Made by a program: the position numbers and the translations under genes. Below, piece by piece: positions 15,116-21,578 of a stretch of 21,578 nucleotides of DNA. Each line of letters opens with the position of its first letter. The first letter of the stretch is position 1. The notes below the pieces were generated by a model. That model saw nothing but the letters and a program-made list of their open reading frames with translations. It was not told the origin of the DNA and searched no databases. Source of the stretch: Ectocarpus siliculosus. Its lineage: Eukaryota; Sar; Phaeophyceae; Ectocarpales; Ectocarpaceae. The stretch is from positions 3,067,422 through 3,088,999 of the forward strand of contig FN649727.1 in the NCBI GenBank assembly GCA_000310025.1, written 5' to 3'.

Positions 15116-15381
15116 TGTTATGGGATTTGAATGTAGCCAGTGCCAACGGTATTGCGGAGTAATTCCCAGAGGAAAGTGCGGGAGATGTAACTCCCGATGG
15201 AAGGATAAAACAGGGGGCAGGACCTTTGTGGCCCCTTTTAGAGGGAGCATGTCCTCCCCCTCTGTGCTCAGTCTACCTTTGAGAGCAAGGCAACAGCAAG
15301 CACTGCTGTTCCAAGAGATTAATAAACAAGTGAGTCTTCATCAGGGTCTTCAGGGATCGCTACGCGTGTAATCCCACAACA
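15116..15381 (+). repeat. 266-bp LTR with TG...CA ends
   Basis: The left end TGTTATGGGATT and the right end AATCCCACAACA form an imperfect terminal inverted repeat (11 of 12 positions), a standard LTR signature; the TGTT...AACA type is especially common in copia elements. A purine-rich GGGTGGG tract lies just to the left, as expected for a 3' LTR. Inside are an A-rich TATA-like block (GGATAAAACAGG, about 15200) and AATAAA at about 15321, a possible poly(A) signal. The five bases on each side (GCTAG and TCGGG) do not match, so it is not a simple solo LTR with target duplication. It is either the 3' LTR of the Ty3 element or, more likely from its ends, that of the interrupted copia element. Confidence 0.78.
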
Positions 15382-15999
15382 TCGGGTATAGGACCATTGC
15401 CCGATGCTAGAGGAGTCACACCCTCGAGCTTCACAGCAGTACACGGTCGTCACACCCTGGGGCTACAAAGGATGTTGAGCGGTGCAAGAGTACCCGATTT
15501 CATCTTCTACGCGTACCACGTTCAAAGCACCTCACCGTTTCGTTATAAGCCCTGCGGCATTTGCTATCGAATGTACCTCGAATGTACCAAGAGAACCTGA
15601 TTCCATATCCATCCTCTTTACAACAAATAACGCTATTTTGCCAATAATTTTTCCCCTCATCTCCAAACTCTCCACCCACACACTTGCCATCGCCATGCAA
15701 CCTACGAGCGCAGCGGCGACCGCCACTAGCGGTCGTCCGCGAAGCGCCCTTGTAAGTCCTAAAGATTCGACGGGTTCCATAACATTTCAGCCACAATCAA
15801 CGAAAAAAGAGTTCTTCTTCTTCAGTTCTGTGGATCTTCCGGTCTTCTTATAACAAATCTGAATGTGATTTCGAGATCCGACCCTTACTTACTACTTGTT
15901 TGTGTAAGAGGTGCAAATACTCAGATAGGAAACTTTTGTAATCGGAATTTGAGTAAATAACTCATCGGGTTAACCTACAATATATATAGTGGTATAGAT
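15382..15999. other. Intergenic DNA, no gene seen
   Basis: Nothing protein-coding is convincing here. Two hairpins are visible: CATCGGG/CCCGATG at 15380-15386 and 15400-15406, directly at the LTR edge, and CGACCGC/GCGGTCG at 15717-15723 and 15729-15735 with a five-base loop. Both arms pair perfectly over 7 bp. Function is unknown. Confidence 0.5.
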
Positions 16000-16000
16000 A

Positions 16001-16071
16001 GGTCGGTCGGCCGGTCGATCGGGCGGCCTTGGGCCGCCTTCTTCGTCGATCGCGCCGCCGTCGATCGCCCT
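16001..16071. repeat. GC-rich GTCG/GATCG repeat cluster with a perfect hairpin
   Basis: About 70 bases are built from GGTCG, GTCGATCG and GCCGCC words. GGCGGCC at 16022-16028 and GGCCGCC at 16032-16038 pair perfectly around a three-base loop, and CGTCGATCGC-type words repeat on the right side. It stands out sharply from the AT-rich flanks (TATATATA just upstream). No function can be assigned. Confidence 0.55.
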
Positions 16072-16200
16072 TGTAGTGGTCTGGTATAAGCGCTAATAAT
16101 CTAGCCCCTGCAACATGCACCCTAACCCTAGCCGGTCGCCCCCCCGCCCGGTGGTCTACTTGGTATCCTCGAAACCTTCTATATAGATAGAATAGATAGT

Positions 16201-16311
16201 CTAGATGTCAGGTCAGGGGTTCGAATCCCGGGTAAGCGAGCTTTTCTTGCAAAGTGAGTTTTTCTCTCGCTTCCGCTTCTGGCCTAGTGGATATAGCGCT
16301 AGTTCGTGTGT
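16201..16311 (+). other. tRNA-like pol III boxes in reversed order (B box then A box)
   Basis: GGTTCGAATCC at 16218-16228 is a perfect B-box match, as in the T arm of tRNAs. TGGCCTAGTGG at 16280-16290 is a perfect A-box match, as in the D arm. They are on the same strand but with B upstream of A. Some pairing across the two halves exists: CGCTT (16274-16278) with AAGCG (16234-16238), and CTAG (16301-16304 region) with CTAG (16201-16204). However the T stem closes only three pairs and the D stem only two. This is not a clean tRNA. Possible readings are neighbouring ends of two tRNA-derived SINEs or a decayed permuted tRNA arrangement. Confidence 0.35.
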
Positions 16312-16510
16312 ACACAGAGGGAAGAGAGTGAGTGCTGAACTCTTCTCGCATCAAAAATCGAAGGCAAGTACCGCAGGAGGAGGGGAGGAGGGTAGAGAGG
16401 GTCTCTTCCGTGTGACCACGGGTTGGAGCGTTCGACTCTGGATATGTATATATATATATCTCGAATGGGTAGTAATATTATTCCTTTTTAATTAAATATT
16501 GTACACGGCA

Positions 16511-16804
16511 CTACTAAGTAGTGCTGTGAGCGCTGATTTGAAGTGAAGACAAAAAAAATAAAAAATAAAAAATGAAAAAACACCGTACGTATTATTACTG
16601 ACCAAATAAAAAAAGAAAAGAGCCACATTTCATTTTCCCGTCAGTCAGATAGAATATGACCTACTAGTAGTGCTGTGAGCGCTGATTTGAAGTGAAGACA
16701 AAAATAAAAAATAAAAAATGAAAAAATACCGTACGTATTTATTTACTGACCAAATAAAAAAACGAAAAGAGCCACATTTTCCCGTCAGTCAGATAGAATA
16801 TGAC
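16511..16804 (+). repeat. Tandem duplication of a ~150-bp AT-rich unit
   Basis: Copy 1 is 16511-16660 and copy 2 is 16661-16804. Both run from CTACTA(A)GTAGTGCTGTGAG through an A-rich stretch, CCGTACGTATT, ACTGACCAAATAAAAAA, GAGCCACATTT and CCCGTCAGTCAGATAGAA to TATGAC. Differences are a few substitutions and length changes in the A runs and one CATTT block, so the duplication is recent. Each copy begins with the palindrome CTACTAAGTAG or a one-base-shorter form. There is no coding potential. It may be a minisatellite seed or part of a nonautonomous element. Confidence 0.85.
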
Positions 16805-17281
16805 CTGACCGGCACATATGTCATCTATCTCAGAAAAAAAAAAAAACATTGCTTGCTCACCAGGCAGGAGGGTGGTTTGTGAGGAAAGATCAATCAATCT
16901 AGTCTACATCCCTTCCAATACACACACACGTACGTTACGTGCGTGCGCGGTTGTCACTACATTATTAGGAAAAATAAATACACACACAGAAAGACTACGT
17001 ACCCAATCGAGATATACCCACATCACAGTCGATTGGGATGACATCATTGCGGTGGAGTCTTTTCAGTGGGGAGTCTTGAGGGATGGAGCCAGTCAGACAG
17101 ACAGAGCATCGGAAATTCATGACAAGGACAGAGAGGTCGGTGACGAAAGGCAAGATGCGGCCGAAAAAATGAAAATAGAACAGACGGCAAGAAGTTGACA
17201 ACACTTACTTTTATTTTCGTTAGCCAATCAAATCAAATTGTGCCCTATGAGTCACATCACGGACCCGTGCTACCGGGGACA
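16805..17281. other. Intergenic DNA upstream of the host gene, no gene seen
   Basis: The stretch holds short CA/ACGT-rich microsatellite pieces (about 16918-16950 and 16978-16990) and an A14-type run near 16834. A CCAAT pentamer at 17224-17228 lies about 360 bases before the gene's ATG and could be a promoter element. A 126-codon open frame here has low complexity and no recognisable features, so I do not call it a gene. Confidence 0.45.
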
Positions 17282-17325
17282 CCCCCCCCCCCCCACACAC
17301 ACACCCGCACCCGCACCCGCTCCTG
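17282..17325. repeat. C13, CA and CCCGCA microsatellite in the 5' flank of the host gene
   Basis: A run of 13 C (17282-17294) is followed by (AC)n and then three imperfect CCCGCA/CCCGCT units. It sits about 260-300 bases upstream of the ATG, within likely promoter or 5' UTR sequence. Confidence 0.8.
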
Positions 17326-17582
17326 TTCATTCTCCCCCCCGCCCCCAAACCCTGCCTGGCACCCGCGACGTTCCCCTCCTCCACCCAGAACGCGGCGTCT
17401 ATTAATTTCTATCGGTGCCAGACCGAGACCAAATTACTTGGTCATCAGTCGTCACCGACCTTCTTGTGACACGATCCGGCGGGTACATAGAGAAGAAATC
17501 TTGCCTTTCTTTCTTCTCGGTCGTTCTTGCCCCGCGCCCTCGTTTTTTCACGTCAAGCACCATCATCGTCATCGCCGTCATC

Positions 17583-20500
17583 ATGGCTACCATCAGGCGT
17601 CGCGGCGGCCCTTCCCCGGCAGGGCTGCAGCAGAGGGTGGGGCTGGCGGCGGCTGGCGTCGTTCTCCTCGGGGTCAGTTGGTCGGCCAGGGCGTTTGTTC
17701 TCACTCCCCCCCGAGTCTTCGCAGCCGCGGGAAAGTTCAACGCTGCTCTACCCGCCTCACCTCGTCAAGGATCCAGTTTCTTCAAGATAATGATGTCGGA
17801 AAAAAATAATGTTGAAATCGTTGCGGCTGCCGGGCCCGCCGCCGCCACCGCCACGGCGACGGCGGTTCGAACACCAGTACCAGCAGCAGGAGGAGGAGGG
17901 GCGTCCACTGCTGCTGCAGCCGCTACCGCTACTGCTGCCGTTCAACAGCATCAGGCCAACACGGCTATCGAGAACGTGGACGCCGTGGGTGCTGTTGCCC
18001 AGGAGGAGGTCAGGCAAGCGGGCGAAGAGGTCGTGAGGCTGACGGCCACGACCGTCGCGAGGGCGCTGCCTGGGACCTGGCTGACCGCCGGCCTGCCCAA
18101 GTGGATGCACATCCTGCGGCGAAGGATGATCACCAAGGAGGACTGGATGCATCTCCACGCGTCGAGTGGGGCGGTAAGTAGCACAATGTCGTCGTGAAGA
18201 TACGCGTTGTGCTGTACGTACCACTGCTGTGCGTGCCACAACACAAGAAGATTAAGATTCCTTCACAAGATGACTCGGCAAGGAAAACGTCCAAGAACTT
18301 CCGCCCAAAGTTTAGTTACTGTCAAGTTTTGTTACTCTTTTTTTGTTGGTGTCAAAAGTTAAGCGTCTTGTTGCCATTGCGAGCTGCGTGGATCCCCCCC
18401 GTCGCGGTGTCTGCTCGTCACACCAGCCCCCCCCAGGGTTCTTCCTCTCGATGCCCGCTTTCTCTTAAGTACTTGCGGCCGGAAACGATTGACCGGAACA
18501 TTATTTCTTCGGCTGCGCGTACGTACGTACTTGCACCGAGCTCAAGGCTCAAGGGTTCGATGAAAATATCTCCGGAGTAGCTAAATATGGATTTCTGGAA
18601 TTATTTTGCCCATCTCCGCCGTTCTTCTTCTTCCTCCGCGTAATCGGCATCAGATGCAAGTTGATTTGATCTCAACCCCAACTACATCGATTGGAGGTCA
18701 TGGCCTTTTGGTGATAGATTTGGAGCCCCAGTGAGCCGGTACTGCAGCATGAATCAATTCTCTTCGTTTGCCCACCACACGGCGCATGCTGGCGATTGCT
18801 GCTGCTGCGGCCGCAAATCGTATGCGCTGAATGCGTGTGTGTATCATCTTGCCGACAGTTCCGACTCTTGAATCCAAATTAATTGTACTTGATGCAGCCA
18901 TCTCCGCTATTCCCGCTTTTTTTAGCACCACACACGCTCTCTCTCACTCGTCCCCCTGTTCCCACGATCCTAGCTGCCATAAAGAGAGGCAGTCACCGCG
19001 TGGCTCTCGTTTTCTCTCTCCCTCCCTCTTCCCCCCTCCTCTAGTCTAATCAATGGTCATCCCTCCTGCGTTCGGTTCTGGTTAACAAGTTGTTGGTACC
19101 AAAAATGGGGGGGCAGCTGTCTTGGTGTGCTGTTACCAGGTGCACACGTCCCAAGCTGCGAATGAGTCATTTTTGTTGGCTGCTATTATGCCGTTACGCG
19201 GCGATGTGTCGTGTATGTATTATGCGGTATTTTCTAAACTGAATGAAGGATGCGTAGCCCAACACGAGGTAACGTACCTACAAGGCTTTCGGATACACAC
19301 ACACAACATCATCAACGGTTTCTTCTTGACCGCATACTATACACAGCAGTTATCATGTTGACAAGGATGGATCCGTTGGCGAAAGGACGTGCATGGTACA
19401 AAAACCAAACAACGCGCTACAGATACCATGTAGACTAGAACACAAAAGACGACCTTTAAAATTAAAGGAACATGTGGAAACCAGGTTATTATAGGTATCT
19501 TCCCAGTAGTAGGGACGGACGCACATACAACCGTATTCTCACACATGAGAGAGCGGGTCAACTATTATTGCAGCACCGGGAGTACATCCATACAATAATT
19601 GACAGCTGACGCGGGCGATGTGGTCGTGCGGGGACGAAGAGTTTTTTCACCGCGCACGACATACACATACGATACATGAACGCATAGCAAACAGAGGGTT
19701 TCTTTCTTGGTTTCTTCCCATCATTTTTGTCGCCGAGCCCGCCGCAGAGTTTCGAGAGAAAAAGACCCCTGTTTGATATTTGTTTCATCATATCATAAAA
19801 CAAACTTCACCTCACGCTGCTGCTGCTGCCGTAGGTAGGTGCACAGATATATATATATACCCATATCTGTGAGCATCATTGGGGCAGCGCTTTGTCGACG
19901 GCTTTAAAAAAATGTTTTTGACACCTCCCGCCCTACATATACATGACATGTGCTTTGGACCGCAATAATAGGTATGCATATGCATGATGAGTAAGATCTT
20001 TCTCTGTGGTCAGCGGTACAGTACGCAGCAGTATTGATTGGGCAGCTCGTTGTGTACCTAGCCATCATCCCCGTCACCCACCTGACTACTGACTCGATGC
20101 CTGTAGCGCCAAGCGTATCATCAAAAGGCTGATAATCGAATTAAAGCACCGACTTTCTTTACGACGACAGATTGTTGGAATCTTTACTCCTTCTTGCATG
20201 CCTTTTTCGCTGGGTACGGGGTGCGACAAAGACGTACCACCTACTCTTTGTGTGTGGAAAGAAGCGCTTGTACATAGGTTTTTCTCCTTGCATTGGAGAC
20301 ATGCTCTCGCCATCCACCGCTCGCTCACACCGCCCCCTCGCGTGGCCTCTCGCGCCTCTCCCTTGTTCTTTACAACAAAAAACAGTTGTACATCGCGGGA
20401 GGATCCCTGTACCTCTTGGGCGTCATCGGCATGGAGCTATTCACGGGCACCCCCCAGCTCGACACGACGAGCGCGCTGCCCCTGTGCGTCCTCGGTTTCG

Positions 20501-21167
20501 GCGCGCTTAACACCTTTAGCTCGATCCCGATGGCCAACACCCGCAGCTGGGTCTTGAGCGGGCTCTGCCTCTCAACGATGCAGCTCTGGAACGCTTGGTA
20601 CGTCTCGGGAGCCTACCCGGCCTCTCTGGCCCCCGCGGACCCCTGGCTCGCCGCCGCAAACCTCTCCTTGCTGGTGATCGCCTGCGTCGAGGCCGAGGAG
20701 CAGATCCTGGCCGAAAAGCGGTGAGACCCCCCCCCCTGGCTCATCCTTACGAAACGTAGATATTGCCTGGGCCGGCGAAAACCCGGCGTATCGAGCTCCG
20801 TCCCGGCATTGTAGGGACGCGAGGTCTATATGACCTAATGACTGCTTGTACGGCATGTGTTTACATGACTACCCCCTCCCCCTCCTCCTTACAAGCGTTC
20901 TACCAAAAATGCCCCTTGCGCGTGTGCGTGCACAGCCAAAGGGAAATCCTGGCGCAGAAGGGCCGCCGCCGCACGGGGAAGATCCACATCCGCGGAGACG
21001 ACCACGTGGAGGGCGATGCCATGAACCGCGCGGGTTCTTACGGGTCCCTGATCTTCAACGCCCCCCACCTCTACGCTACGCTCGTGGGAAGCGGCTGGGT
21101 CGAGCGTCTCGGAGAGGCGTTCCCCGACAGTCCCGCCCTGCTTTTCCACGCCTACGTCGCCCTCGCG
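17583..21167 (+). CDS. Plastid-targeted multi-pass membrane protein, unrecognised (three exons, 3' partial)
   Basis: Proposed exons are 17583-18173, 20386-20720 and 20936-21167 (386 codons so far). Exon 1 starts MATIRRRGG, then a hydrophobic stretch (about residues 19-33) and SARAF, giving cleavage A37|F38; an Arg-containing ASAF-like motif followed by a Ser/Ala/Pro-rich segment is the bipartite plastid signal of stramenopile algae. A low-complexity Ala/Thr region precedes a helical segment ending LPKWMHILRRRMITKEDW. Exon 2 has about four hydrophobic spans (LYIAGGSLYLLGVIGMELF, LPLCVLGFGALNTF, WVLSGLCLSTMQLWNAWYV, LAAANLSLLVIACV). Exon 3 adds a basic loop and YGSLIFNAPHLYATLVGSGW. Splice sites are GTAAGT/ACAG, GTGAGA/ACAG and GTAAGA, and the phases agree. 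For exon 3 the AG at 20935 keeps phase; the earlier AG at 20895 does not. No family is recognised; a thylakoid or envelope membrane location is inferred. Confidence 0.75.
18174..20385 (+). other. Intron 1 (2.2 kb) of the plastid membrane protein gene
   Basis: The donor GTAAGT at 18174 and the acceptor with pyrimidine-rich lead CTCTCCCTTGTTCTTTACAAC then ACAG at 20382-20385 leave the reading frame in phase 0 on both sides. No further exon is evident inside, but a short one cannot be excluded. The intron carries several palindromes: ACGTACGTACGT near 18520, CACAGATAT/ATATCTGTG at 19842-19850 and 19863-19871 around a TA run, and ATGCATATGCAT at 19974-19985. No transposon ORF is seen. Confidence 0.6.
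20721..20935 (+). other. Intron 2 (215 bases) of the plastid membrane protein gene
   Basis: The donor GTGAGA is immediately followed by a run of 10 C (20727-20736). A CTACCCCCTCCCCCTCCTCCTT pyrimidine tract lies about 50 bases before the acceptor at 20935. The split codon is CG|C (Arg), joining ILAEKR to QREILAQKG. The AG at 20895 is an alternative acceptor but shifts the downstream frame into an Arg/Pro-rich shadow. Confidence 0.6.
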
Positions 21168-21578
21168 GTAAGAGCACCACCCCCCCCCCCCGTGTGAATG
21201 CGGCTTCCAATGGGAAAACCGTGTTCATGTACTCCCGGAATGGCGGCTGTACAATAAGGAGAGGGAAGTGTACATGACTGAGCTGGGTAAAATACGAGGG
21301 AGGTACAGGGAGATGTTTGAGGGATGGAACAAAAAGGAAAGGACGGGAGCTGTACAGGGGAATAGGAAGTGGTTTGAAAAGGGGGGAAGGGATATCGTTA
21401 GGATAGACAAACTAGGGACGGGATTTTTGAGCCCCCTTTGGCAAAATAAAAAGGAACGATTGGCCCTCGGTGATCGGTCCTGTGGGAACAATGCTCCGTC
21501 CTCTCGAGGACGCGTGGTCAATGGTCTAACCGCTAAGGGATGCAAAACAAAAAAATACGCCCCCCCTCCCCCCACCCA
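21168..21578 (+). other. Start of intron 3 and right window edge, with a tRNA-like half
   Basis: The donor GTAAGA at 21168 is followed by a 12-base C run (21180-21191). If unspliced, the protein would end nine residues later at TGA 21195-21197. No further exon is seen before the edge. At about 21511-21540, GTGGTCAATGGTCTAACCGC followed by TAAGGGATGC has the layout of a tRNA D arm and anticodon arm with an A-box-like TGGTCAATGG, then an A-rich run; a tRNA-derived SINE head is possible. A purine-rich tract fills most of 21241-21420. Confidence 0.4.

Noticed and set aside
16118-16133. Telomere-like CCCTAACCCTA
   Set aside because: Fewer than two full units; too short to mean an interstitial telomere.
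16201-16240. Ordinary tRNA gene ending at the B box
   Set aside because: T stem pairs only three bases and no A box lies at normal distance upstream on the same strand.
16818-17198. 126-codon + strand frame upstream of the host gene
   Set aside because: Built over A runs and CA/ACGT microsatellite; no family resemblance and no sign of splicing.
20895-20935. Exon 3 starting at 20896 after the first AG
   Set aside because: Joining there puts exon 3 in frame 2, giving an Arg/Pro-rich shadow; the AG at 20935 keeps the hydrophobic, gene-like frame 3.
21225-21575. 116-codon minus-strand frame at the right edge
   Set aside because: It mirrors a purine-rich tract, giving Ser/Pro/Leu low complexity; no domain.

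Overview
The window is nuclear DNA of a eukaryote, most likely a brown alga or a close photosynthetic stramenopile. The evidence is a spliced host gene whose first exon encodes a signal peptide ending in an ASAF-like cleavage site (S-A-R-A|F), the plastid-import signature of algae with red secondary plastids, with GT-AG introns up to 2.2 kb. The rest is mostly LTR-retrotransposon DNA and short repeats. The species call is an inference.

Left part (1-1878): the 3' end of a Ty1/copia pol (reverse transcriptase plus RNase H), broken by one in-frame TAG, followed by two head-to-tail copies of a 177-bp unit that begins on the copia stop codon.

Centre (about 2215-14257): the internal region of a large Ty3/gypsy chromovirus. 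In order it carries a very long Ala/Ser/Pro-rich N-terminal Gag part with a coiled coil; a capsid-like region with a CCHC zinc knuckle; an ORF whose C-terminal half is a recognisable NADAR domain (YbiA/DUF1768, an ADP-ribose-linked N-glycosidase fold); an aspartic protease; reverse transcriptase; RNase H; a long disordered linker; a D-D-35-E integrase; a chromodomain; and a second small beta-barrel, probably Tudor/Agenet-like. The coding path changes frame several times and crosses a TGA and a TAG, so this copy is decayed or carries consensus errors, although all catalytic motifs are present. The NADAR domain between Gag and protease is the most unusual feature of the window.

Right of the element: 14258-15115 is T-rich noncoding DNA ending in a polypurine-like tract, then a 266-bp LTR (15116-15381) with TG...CA ends and a near-perfect 12-bp terminal inverted repeat. 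No partner LTR is visible on the left. One reading is that the Ty3 element inserted into the 3' noncoding part of the copia element, and that this LTR is the copia 3' LTR.

15382-17194 has no convincing gene. It holds GC-rich hairpins, tRNA-like pol III box sequences in reversed order, and a 150-bp tandem duplication.

17195-21578: a host gene on the + strand with three visible exons (17583-18173, 20386-20720, 20936-21167). It encodes an unrecognised, probably plastid-targeted multi-pass membrane protein and continues past the window edge.
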